From JACRLW01 sp046349595 (GTDB taxonomy: Bacteria > Planctomycetota > UBA1135 > UBA2386): a stretch of DNA of 64,000 bases. Positions 27,163 through 35,299 of the stretch are shown here, piece after piece. Every line of letters begins with the position of its first letter. Positions within the stretch are counted from its first letter, which is position 1. Where the stretch lies: NCBI GenBank assembly GCA_046349595.1, contig JAXMCA010000001.1, forward strand, positions 1,426,001-1,490,000. Direction: 5' to 3'. Both the position numbers and the translations under genes were made by a program. Under the pieces are notes generated by a model. The model saw only the letters and a program-made list of their open reading frames with translations, did not search any database and was not told where the DNA came from.

Positions 27163-28857
27163 GTGAAGAACGACCTCGAGATCGCGCGCGCTGCGCAACT
27201 CCGCCCCCTCACCGACGTCGCACGCGTGCTCGGCCTCACCGAGTCCGATCTCGAGCCGTACGGCTCGACGATGGCCAAGGTCAAGCTCGACGTGATCGAC
27301 CGCGAACCGATCCGCGATCGCGCCCGCTACGTGGTCGTCACCGCGATCAATCCGACTCCGCTCGGCGAGGGCAAGACGGTCCACACCGTCGGCCTGTCGA
27401 TGGCGCTCAATCGCATCGACAAGCGCGCCGTGTGCGTGATCCGTCAGCCCTCGATGGGACCGGTGTTCGGCATCAAGGGTGGCGCCGCGGGCGGCGGACA
27501 CAGCCAGGTCGTTCCGCCCGAGGACTTCAACCTGCACCTCACCGGCGACTTCCACGCCGTGGCTGCGGCGAACAACCTGCTCGCGGCGATGGTCGACACC
27601 TCGCTGCTGCTCGACAACCCGCTCGACCTCGACCCCGAGCAGGTGACCTGGCGTCGCGTGGTCGACATGAACGATCGCGCGCTGCGTGACATCCAGATCG
27701 GACTCGGCGGGGACAAGAACGGCGTGCCGCGCCGCACCGGCTTCGACATCACCGCGGCGAGCGAGGTGATGGCGGTGCTCGGCCTGTCGCGTGACATGGC
27801 CGACATGCGCGCGCGCCTCGGCCGCATGGTGGTCGGTTTCACGAAGGGTGGTCAGCCGGTGACCGCGGAGCAGTTCAAGGCGGCCGGTGCGATGGCGGCG
27901 ATCCTGCGCAGGGCCCTGATGCCGACGCTGATGCAGACGCTCGAGGGCACGCCCGCCCTGGTGCACACCGGACCCTTCGCGAACATCGCGCACGGCAACA
28001 GTTCGATCGTCGCCGACCAGATCGGCCTGCGCTGCGCGGACTTCGTCGTCACCGAGGCCGGCTTCGGCGCGGACATGGGCGCGGAGAAGTTCTTCAACAT
28101 CAAGTGCCGCGTGTCCGGTCTGCGCCCGCACGCGGCCCTGCTGGTGTGCACGGTGCGCGCGCTCAAGGTGCACTCGGGTCGCTTCGACGTGGTCGCCGGC
28201 AAGCCCCTGCCGGAGGGACTGCTGCAGGAGAACCTCGACGCGATCCGCGCCGGCGCCGGCAACCTCGTCAAGCAGATCGAGAACGTCCGACTGCACGGCG
28301 TGCCGGTGGTGGTCGCGATCAATCGCTTCCCCGCGGACACCTCTGCGGAGCTCGAACTGGTGCGCAAGCTCGCACTCGAGGCCGGCGCCTTCGACGCGGC
28401 CGTCACCACGCTGTTCGGCGACGGCGGCAAGGGCGGCGAAGACGTCGCGCGCGCCATCGCGCGGGCAGCGGAGGAGCCGCAGACCTTCCGTTTCCTCTAT
28501 CCGGAGACGGTCTGCCTGAAGGAGAAGATCGAGACCATCGCCACCAAGGTGTACGGCGCGGGCGCGGTCGAGTTCAGCAAGCTCGCGGAGAGCAAACTCG
28601 CGCAGTTCGAGCGCAACGGCTGGGGGCGCTTCCCGATCTGCATGGCCAAGACGCAGTACTCGCTGTCGCACGACGCGAAGCTGCGCGGTCGCCCCGAGGG
28701 CTTCACCTTCCCGATCCTCGACGTGCGCGCCTCGGTCGGCGCCGGCTTCGTCTATCCCCTCGCCGGCGAGGTCATGACCATGCCGGGCCTCGGTCGGACC
28801 CCCAACGCCATCCACATCGACCTCGACGAGAACGGCGACATCCAGGGGCTGATGTGA
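27163..28857 (+). CDS. fhs: Formate-tetrahydrofolate ligase
   Basis: 564-residue enzyme making 10-formyl-THF from formate, THF and ATP. The ATP-binding loop is NPTPLGEGKTVHTVGL at about residues 63-78, and the family signatures RQPSMGPVFGIKGGAAGGG and VATIRALKxHG-like VCTVRALKVHSG are present. It begins with GTG. Together with fdhD it suggests formate is a source of C1 units. The gene stands alone between the divergent BFD operon and a PilZ gene. I saw no folate riboswitch in its 33-base leader. Confidence 0.96.
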   Translation: MKNDLEIARAAQLRPLTDVARVLGLTESDLEPYGSTMAKVKLDVIDREPIRDRARYVVVTAINPTPLGEGKTVHTVGLSMALNRIDKRAVCVIRQPSMGPVFGIKGGAAGGGHSQVVPPEDFNLHLTGDFHAVAAANNLLAAMVDTSLLLDNPLDLDPEQVTWRRVVDMNDRALRDIQIGLGGDKNGVPRRTGFDITAASEVMAVLGLSRDMADMRARLGRMVVGFTKGGQPVTAEQFKAAGAMAAILRRALMPTLMQTLEGTPALVHTGPFANIAHGNSSIVADQIGLRCADFVVTEAGFGADMGAEKFFNIKCRVSGLRPHAALLVCTVRALKVHSGRFDVVAGKPLPEGLLQENLDAIRAGAGNLVKQIENVRLHGVPVVVAINRFPADTSAELELVRKLALEAGAFDAAVTTLFGDGGKGGEDVARAIARAAEEPQTFRFLYPETVCLKEKIETIATKVYGAGAVEFSKLAESKLAQFERNGWGRFPICMAKTQYSLSHDAKLRGRPEGFTFPILDVRASVGAGFVYPLAGEVMTMPGLGRTPNAIHIDLDENGDIQGLM

Positions 28858-28941
28858 CGCAGACTGCCGCGCCGATCCAGGATCGGGACGGCTGACCCCG
28901 GGCAGCGCCGACTTTTCCCGCGGCGACTCCGGTCGATGGTG

Positions 28942-28991
28942 GGTGCCTGCCGATGCAGGCGATGCCGGTCGCCGCGATCGGCAGGAGCACC
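28942..28991 (+). promoter_or_regulatory. Hairpin enclosing the ribosome-binding site of the PilZ gene
   Basis: GGTG plus CCTGCCGAT (28942-28954) pairs with ATCGGCAGG and, after a two-base bulge, CACC (28977-28991). This makes a 13-bp stem closed by a 22-base loop. The right arm contains the purine-rich CAGGAG that would serve as ribosome-binding site for the ATG at 28994. Such folding would block translation unless opened. Confidence 0.55.
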
Positions 28992-28993
28992 CG

Positions 28994-29452
28994 ATGACCG
29001 ACCGCGCACCCGCCGATCCGCGACCCGTCGAAGACGCCTTCGCCCCACGCAGCTTCGTGGAGGCGACGGACTCGAAGGTCGAGGAACGCCGGCGCGAGCG
29101 CCGCGTGGTGATCGAGCGGCCGATCCGCTACCGCTTCCCGACCATTCCGGCGGCTTCCACCTGGGCCCACGGCCTGTGCGTGAACCTGTCGGAGTCCGGT
29201 GGCGCGTTCCTGGTCGACGGGGCGTGGGACCTGGTCGAGCGCATCGAGAACGAGGAGTGGGTCCCGATCGACGTGGAGTTGCCCTGCTTCAACGAGGGCG
29301 ACGAGACCCTGCGCGTGCGTGCCGAGGTGATGTGGGTGCAGCCCGACGGCGGCGGTGAAGCCGGCGTCGATCGCGTCGGCGTGTCCTTTGTCATCGAGGA
29401 CGAGGACCGCACGCAGCTGCGCGAGATCATCGCGCGGCTCGATGCCAGGTGA
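28994..29452 (+). CDS. PilZ-domain protein
   Basis: 152-residue soluble protein. The PilZ c-di-GMP-binding motifs are an Arg-rich start (EERRRERRVV, with the RxxxR pattern) near residue 30 and NLSESGGAFL near residue 62, matching the (D/N)xSxxG motif. It therefore probably responds to c-di-GMP. The ATG at 28994 follows CAGGAG by six bases. The last 26 bases overlap the 3' end of the convergent WD40-like gene. No diguanylate cyclase is in the window. Confidence 0.87.
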   Translation: MTDRAPADPRPVEDAFAPRSFVEATDSKVEERRRERRVVIERPIRYRFPTIPAASTWAHGLCVNLSESGGAFLVDGAWDLVERIENEEWVPIDVELPCFNEGDETLRVRAEVMWVQPDGGGEAGVDRVGVSFVIEDEDRTQLREIIARLDAR

Positions 29453-30308
29453 CGAGTTCACGGCGACCGCAGCACAGCGCGTCGCCGACCGGCGCGAGCG
29501 CGAAGACCGGCGTGCCGTCACCCGCGAAGAGCGTCCGCATACCCTGCGCGTCGTGATGGCGCAGCGTGCCCTCCGCATCGGCGCTGACGAAACCCCCGGT
29601 CTGTGGTGAGGCGATCAGCGCGAGGAGGCGTGCGCGGATCGGATCGCTCGCGCGGAGCAGTCGCCCCTCGCGCGCGAAGGTGCGCACGCGGCCGTCCAGG
29701 CAGGCCGAGGCCAGCTCGCTGCCGTCGGTCGACCACGCCAAGGCTTCGATTCCCGCGGCGTGCGCGCGCAATGCGCGCGGCTCGGCGTCCCGCGGACCGA
29801 GGAGCAGCGCGCCGTCGAGACCCGCCGAGGCCAGGATCCCCTGCGACAGCGCGAGCGCGCGGACCGCGCCACCGTGGCGGCGCAGCACGCGACGCAGCGC
29901 GAGGCTGCCGGCATCGAGCAACAGCACCGCGCCGTCGGCTCCGCTGCACACCAACGTGTGATCGGTCGCATCGAAGACGATCGCCGTGAGCAGATCCGCG
30001 GCGATCTCCGCGCGCGCGACCTCGCGGCCGTCGCGCCATGCGACCACGATGCCGTGCTCGCCCGGGATGCCCCCGGCGCCGAACAGCGCACCGTCTCCCG
30101 TGGTCAGCGCGAGCACCCGGAACCCGGGGTTCGCGAAGGGCTCGACGCGGTCACCCTCGATGCACGCGACACCCGACTGCGACGCGCACAGGAGCATGCG
30201 ATCGTCGCGCAGGATCGCGGTGACCGGTCCGCGCAGGACCGGCGTGGGTGCGTGGACCGCGGTGCATCCGGATCCCAGGAGGGTGAGCGCGAGTGCCGGG
30301 ATCTTCAC
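29427..30308 (-). CDS. WD40-like beta-propeller lipoprotein
   Basis: 293-residue exported protein with a lipobox at LLGSGC (Cys15). The rest is made of short repeats of strand-turn-strand type, for example RALALSQGILASAGLDGALLL and EALAWSTDGSELASACLDGRV, typical of WD40 blades. No catalytic motif is present. It is the last gene of the operon with DUF1501, sharing four bases with it. A scaffold or binding role outside the cytoplasm is likely. Confidence 0.8.
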   Translation of the reverse strand: MKIPALALTLLGSGCTAVHAPTPVLRGPVTAILRDDRMLLCASQSGVACIEGDRVEPFANPGFRVLALTTGDGALFGAGGIPGEHGIVVAWRDGREVARAEIAADLLTAIVFDATDHTLVCSGADGAVLLLDAGSLALRRVLRRHGGAVRALALSQGILASAGLDGALLLGPRDAEPRALRAHAAGIEALAWSTDGSELASACLDGRVRTFAREGRLLRASDPIRARLLALIASPQTGGFVSADAEGTLRHHDAQGMRTLFAGDGTPVFALAPVGDALCCGRRELVTWHRAAR

Positions 30309-31558
30309 GTGCAGATCTCGCGGATCACTTCTGCGTCGGGCGCGACGACGCGATGGGGTCGACCGGCGGAGGTGTGCAGGGGCGAGGAGTCGATGCCGAG
30401 CCGATCGACCAGGGTCGCGAACAGGTCCTCGGGCGCGAGGGCGCGCTCGACGGGTTCTTCGCCGCGCGCATCGGTGCGCCCGACGACGACACCCTCGGCG
30501 ATTCCCGCGCCGGCGATCAGCACCGACTGCGCGCGCGGCCAGTGATCCCGTCCACCTGCGGGGTTGATGCGCGGCGTGCGGCCGAACTCACTCGCGACGC
30601 AGAGCATCGTACGACCGGCCAGCGGACCGTCGCGAAGGTCGTCGAGAAGCGCCGAGATGCCCTCGTCGAGCGCGCGCAGCCGCGGCGGGAAACCGGTGGT
30701 CAGCTCGCGTGCGATGTGCTGGTGGTGGTCCCAGCCGACGTCGCGTACCAGGACCACGCGCGCACCGTGCCTGACCAGTCGCGCGGCGAGCAGGCAGGAT
30801 TGGCCGAGACGATGGTGACCGTAGCGGTCGCGTCGCTCCGCCGGTTCCTTGGCCAGCGCGAAGGCCTCGCGCAGTTCCGGCTCCGCGCTCAGTCGCGCCG
30901 CCGCGCGCACGTATCCGTCGCGCGCGCGCTCGCCGTCGCTGCGCGGTGTCCCGTCGGCGGCGTCGAGCAGATCGAGGAACGCCCTGGCTCCATCGACGTC
31001 GCGCGGTGTGAGGTCACGCACGCGGAAGTCCGGACGCGCGGGGTCGCCGCCGACGGCGAAGGGTGTGCAGGTTGCGGGGAGGAAGCCGGCGCCGCCCTCG
31101 GCGGGGGCGTCGGGCACCGCGATGTAGACCGGCAGCGCATGGCGTGCACTCGCGGTGCGTGCGGCGACGATCGAGCCGAGAGACGGTGCGCGCAGCACGG
31201 GCGATGGATGCGCTCCGGTCAGCAGCAGGTTCGACCCGCGGTCGTGGTTGCCCTCGCCGTGTGTGATCGAGCGGATCAGTGTCGCACGATCGAGTCGCGC
31301 GGCGATGCCGGGCAGCCCCTCGGCGAGGAAGGTGCCGTCGGTCGCACCGCGGATCGAACGCAGGTCACCGCGGATCTCGACGGCGGCCTCGGGCTTGGCG
31401 TCGAAGGTGTCGATGTGCGACATGCCGCCGTCGAGCCACATCAGGATCAGGCTCTGAGCATCACGACGCACCGCGCGGAGGCGCGGCGCCGCGGTCAATG
31501 CGGCGCAGCCGGCCAGGAAGCTGCGTCGGGTGGTGGAGCGACCGATCGAAGGAGTCAT
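30305..31558 (-). CDS. Tat-exported DUF1501 protein
   Basis: 417-residue member of DUF1501, a sulfatase/alkaline-phosphatase-fold family abundant in Planctomycetota. The N-terminus STTRRSFLAGCAALTAAP is a twin-arginine signal. The body has LILMWLDGGMSHIDTFDAKP near residue 37, EGNHDRGSNLLLTG near 100 and SEFGRTPRIN near 330, all hallmarks of the family. Members are usually paired with a DUF1549/1553 protein, and one lies upstream at 35.3 kb. The substrate is not known. Confidence 0.9.
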   Translation of the reverse strand: MTPSIGRSTTRRSFLAGCAALTAAPRLRAVRRDAQSLILMWLDGGMSHIDTFDAKPEAAVEIRGDLRSIRGATDGTFLAEGLPGIAARLDRATLIRSITHGEGNHDRGSNLLLTGAHPSPVLRAPSLGSIVAARTASARHALPVYIAVPDAPAEGGAGFLPATCTPFAVGGDPARPDFRVRDLTPRDVDGARAFLDLLDAADGTPRSDGERARDGYVRAAARLSAEPELREAFALAKEPAERRDRYGHHRLGQSCLLAARLVRHGARVVLVRDVGWDHHQHIARELTTGFPPRLRALDEGISALLDDLRDGPLAGRTMLCVASEFGRTPRINPAGGRDHWPRAQSVLIAGAGIAEGVVVGRTDARGEEPVERALAPEDLFATLVDRLGIDSSPLHTSAGRPHRVVAPDAEVIREICT

Positions 31559-31596
31559 CGCGCGCGCCGGGTTTGTAACCGAACCACGCGCCGTGG

Positions 31597-34500
31597 TCAG
31601 GGTTTCAGCAGCAGCGAGCGCGAGGTGCCGTCCTGGAACTGCACCGTGGCCTCGATCCGCGTCGGCACCGCCATCCGGCGACGCAGGGCGAAGCCGTCGC
31701 CACCGCCGGCGAAGCGGTCGTCGACGCGGTGGCCGTGCGCCGGTGCGCCGTCGATGCGGTAGTGCACCGCGGCCACCTTCGACACCTCGCCCTCGTCGCC
31801 CTCGATGCGGACGACGGACAGCATCGGTGTCGCCCCGTCGAGCGTGTGCGCCCGATCCAGGCGCAGCGCGAGCGGGCCGTGGAAGGCGCCGGCGATCTCG
31901 AGGGTCTCTGCGGCGAGGTCCACGGGCCTGCGGAACACGAGGCTCTGCGCAGGCATCGCATGGCTGCCGGACGGGAGCAGGAAGCGCCGCGTGAAACCGC
32001 GGTGCAGCGGCACCTGATCGCCGCGTTGCTGCTCTCCGTCGACGACGACCGGACACCACGCATCGCGCGGCGTGCACGAAAGATCCAGCGCATCGCCGAT
32101 CGGATGGATCTCGACCTCGTAGAGGCCGTCTGCGAAGGGTCGCACCGCGACTCGCCTCGTGACCTTCGCACGTGCCGGCTCGGGCCCGACCGCGATCCTG
32201 CGCAGGTGCCCGTCGGCGAACTCGATCTCGGCGTGTCGCGGCAGCTCCGTGCCGGGAGCCAGCACGCATGCGAAGCCGGTGAGATCGCCGTCCTCACGCG
32301 ACGGAGGCGCGCAGATCACCGAGCCGTCGTCCCGCAACCACTTCACGCCCACCACGCTCTGCATCAGCCCTTCGACGCCGACCACGCAGGCGACGCGTTC
32401 GGGTCGATCCGGGTCGGGGAAGGGGCGGAACAGGATCTGCGCCGCGAGATCGTCGATCACCGGAGCGTCGGCGTGGATCCGTGCTGCACATCGGGTGGTC
32501 GACCCGTCGTTCAGGTGGAAGGTGCACTCGAGTTCGGTGGGCTCCCGGACCATCAACTCGAGGGTGTCCTGGGCCTCGCACCGCAGTTCCTCCTCTCCCG
32601 CGTCGGTTGCGTACGCCGGTCGGGTCCGCGCCTCGATGCCGCTCACCGCACCGATCGCCTCGGCTCGGCCGACGAAGCCGATCTTCGCGCGCCATACCGG
32701 ACCCTCGTCGTCGTGACCTTCGTACTTCTCGCGGACGCGCAGCGAGAGTTCCGCCGGAGCCGTTCGGACACGGGTCGGGTCGAGCATGCACTCGACGTGC
32801 TCGACGAAGCCGTCCATGGTCGTGACGAGCGCGGACAGGCGGGAGCGCTCGGTGACGACCGTCCTCAGGTCGCAGAGCCCCGGGTAGTTCAGCCACGACG
32901 ACTCGATCGTCTCGCGCTCTTGCCGGCCGAACAGCGTGTGTCGCCACTGCACGCCGACGATGCGGTTCCGTTCGCGGTCCGGCATGCGCACCGTGGCGAG
33001 CAGCGACTTCGCGTACGCCGGACTACCGTGCTCGCGATCGATCGTGGTGTCGACCTCCTCGGCCTGGGTCAGCCCGACCGAGATGCGGTCGTCGACCTCG
33101 CTGCGCGGCCGGTGCCCGATCTCCAGGTGGCGCGCCCGGCCATCGAGGAGGAGGTCGACGGTGACACGGCGCTCACCCTTCTGGTCGAGCGTGAGCGAGG
33201 GGCCGAGGCCGTCGGTCGGCTGGCGCTTCCAGGTCGCGGACCGGCCCTGCCAGTCCGAACCGAACACCACGTCGCGCACCTGCGCGATGCGCGCACTGTC
33301 GCCGACCAGGCGGAACGTGGTGCGGAACACCGGCTCGCCATCGATGCGACCGAGATAGGAGTCGTCGGCACGCAAGGCGAGGTGATCGTCGTCCGCGTAG
33401 CGCGCGTCGGCTCCGAGCTCGATCCAGCTCTCGATCCCCTGCTTGCGGCCGTCGGTCCAGCACAGGGTCGCGCGGGCGCGGAAGTCGCGGTCGCTCTGGC
33501 CGTGGATCGACCACTTGAAGGTGCCCTGGTTGTCGGTCTGACGATGTCCGGCCAGCCAGGGATCGAGCTCCCAGTCGACGTGATCGATTTCCAGGCGGTG
33601 GCGCCGGGGAAGGTCGACGCCGAGCGTGAACGCGTAGAGGGTCCGCCCGTCGGGGGACGTCCCGAGGGCACGGTACTCCGACTCGATCACCGGCTCGTCG
33701 CGCACCGCGTCGTCGAGGGTCGGGGCGAGGGACACCGTCTTCACGCCGCCGTCGCTGTAGTGGATCTCGGCTTCGAGCCGATCGGTGACATCGGTCATGC
33801 CGAGGGCGCGCTCCTGCCAGGCGGGACCGTTGAGGCCGCGACCGACCTGTTCCGGCCAGGTGCGGCTCAGCTTGCCGACCTGCCAGCGCACCTCGGTGAT
33901 CTGGGCGCGATCCTGGAGCGGGACGTCGAGTTGCGCGGACCACTCGAAGAGGGGCGTCGTGCCGTCGCCGTCGAGTCGGCCCCAGTACTCGTCCTCGAAG
34001 CGGATGCCGGCGCTGCGGAAGTCGGCCTTCGGCACCGGCCCGGCGAGCGCGCCGTCGAGCTCACGGGCCTCGCTGCCGTCGCGGAGGAACAGACGGGCAT
34101 GCACCGGCGACGGATTCAGGTTCGTGCTGCCGACGATGCCGAAGGAGTTGGCGCGCGTGTCACAGTCGACCGCGCGCGGCTTGCCCTCCGCGTCGGTCCA
34201 GAACCAGCGCACCGAGCGCACGGCGTCGAGCGCCGCCGTTTGTCCGCGCAGGTCGGCGACGAAGGTGTAGACGTAGCCCTTGCGCGCCGGATCGAAGTCG
34301 ATCGCATCGCAGAAGCCGCGCACCGACAGCGTGCCGAGGTCGAGCGGCAGGGGCCTTCGGAGCCCGTCGTCGCCGCGGGCGACCTTCTCCTCGACGTCGA
34401 GCAGCGTGACCGCCCAGTTGCAGAACACACCCTCACCCGCGGCCGCGATGCGGATCTCGTCGAAGAGCTCGTACTGCAACCACGCGTAGCCGTGCTCGCA

Positions 34501-35247
34501 CCAGCGCGGGCCCCAGGAGTTCTGGATCAGGAAGCATCCCGCCCTGTCGTCGTAGCCGACGATGCACATCGCGTGCTTGCCGTGGGGCTGTCCCGGCTGG
34601 CGCATCGCCTCGTCGCGCGCGAACGCAGCCGGGTCGTACCGCGTGAAGCGCCCCGACAGGAACAGCGGGCCGACCTCGGCACCGAACACCACGACCTGCC
34701 GGCGCTGCAGCGCGCGGCGGATCGCGATGCGATCGGCGCACAGGAAACCGTCGACGATGGGAAACGCTCGGGCCTCGGCGAACGCGACCTCGTCGGGTGC
34801 GCCGAGAGGATCGCCGGGCCGGTACGGCGAGGTCGCCAGGGTTGCGGCGCCGATCTCCCGCATCACGCGGATCGCGTCGACGAAGCTGCTGCCCCGATCC
34901 TCGCCGTGATTGATCTGGTTGTAGAGGAAGCGCGGCGAGAACAGATGTTCGGGGGTGTCGGGTCGCCAGCCCTGGTCGCGTGCCTCGAGGTAGCTCTTGG
35001 CCGCGTAGCCGATCGCCCAGCAGGTGCAGTCGTTCATCCGCTGCTCACCGACCGCGGGCAGCCAAGGGCGCAGGTCGACGGCGCCCTCCTCGATGAGCTC
35101 GATGCGCGGGGCGACGAAAGGTGCGATCGAGTCGAGCTGCGCCGGGGTCGGATCGATGCTGCCGGTCTGCGCGGTGAGCGTGGCCGCGAGCGCCAGCACG
35201 GCGACGGCGCGGATCGGTCGGAGTGCTACGGATGCGATCTCGGGCAT
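31597..35247 (-). CDS. Giant exported papain-like (C1A) cysteine peptidase with tandem Ig-like/pYEATS-like repeats
   Basis: 1216-residue protein. Residues 1-27 form a signal peptide. The peptidase domain (about 55-290) has EQRMNDCTCWAIG with the likely nucleophile C76 and oxyanion Q69, then HAMCIVGYDD with H225, and IQNSWGPRW with N243, so the catalytic set is complete. From about residue 310 to the end there are seven to eight repeats of about 100-120 residues. They share a pattern of strands, an IxxVxW or VxxVxY turn, a Trp/Phe-rich loop and a strand of type VxxxDG, and resemble prokaryotic YEATS or Ig-like sandwiches. It sits between DUF1501 and DUF1549/1553 genes in one operon. Its target is unknown. 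Confidence 0.82.
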   Translation of the reverse strand: MPEIASVALRPIRAVAVLALAATLTAQTGSIDPTPAQLDSIAPFVAPRIELIEEGAVDLRPWLPAVGEQRMNDCTCWAIGYAAKSYLEARDQGWRPDTPEHLFSPRFLYNQINHGEDRGSSFVDAIRVMREIGAATLATSPYRPGDPLGAPDEVAFAEARAFPIVDGFLCADRIAIRRALQRRQVVVFGAEVGPLFLSGRFTRYDPAAFARDEAMRQPGQPHGKHAMCIVGYDDRAGCFLIQNSWGPRWCEHGYAWLQYELFDEIRIAAAGEGVFCNWAVTLLDVEEKVARGDDGLRRPLPLDLGTLSVRGFCDAIDFDPARKGYVYTFVADLRGQTAALDAVRSVRWFWTDAEGKPRAVDCDTRANSFGIVGSTNLNPSPVHARLFLRDGSEARELDGALAGPVPKADFRSAGIRFEDEYWGRLDGDGTTPLFEWSAQLDVPLQDRAQITEVRWQVGKLSRTWPEQVGRGLNGPAWQERALGMTDVTDRLEAEIHYSDGGVKTVSLAPTLDDAVRDEPVIESEYRALGTSPDGRTLYAFTLGVDLPRRHRLEIDHVDWELDPWLAGHRQTDNQGTFKWSIHGQSDRDFRARATLCWTDGRKQGIESWIELGADARYADDDHLALRADDSYLGRIDGEPVFRTTFRLVGDSARIAQVRDVVFGSDWQGRSATWKRQPTDGLGPSLTLDQKGERRVTVDLLLDGRARHLEIGHRPRSEVDDRISVGLTQAEEVDTTIDREHGSPAYAKSLLATVRMPDRERNRIVGVQWRHTLFGRQERETIESSWLNYPGLCDLRTVVTERSRLSALVTTMDGFVEHVECMLDPTRVRTAPAELSLRVREKYEGHDDEGPVWRAKIGFVGRAEAIGAVSGIEARTRPAYATDAGEEELRCEAQDTLELMVREPTELECTFHLNDGSTTRCAARIHADAPVIDDLAAQILFRPFPDPDRPERVACVVGVEGLMQSVVGVKWLRDDGSVICAPPSREDGDLTGFACVLAPGTELPRHAEIEFADGHLRRIAVGPEPARAKVTRRVAVRPFADGLYEVEIHPIGDALDLSCTPRDAWCPVVVDGEQQRGDQVPLHRGFTRRFLLPSGSHAMPAQSLVFRRPVDLAAETLEIAGAFHGPLALRLDRAHTLDGATPMLSVVRIEGDEGEVSKVAAVHYRIDGAPAHGHRVDDRFAGGGDGFALRRRMAVPTRIEATVQFQDGTSRSLLLKP

Positions 35248-35299
35248 CGTCCGGCTTCATCGGCCGAGGCCAGGGTCCACGTTCAGGCCGGCGCGGAGA

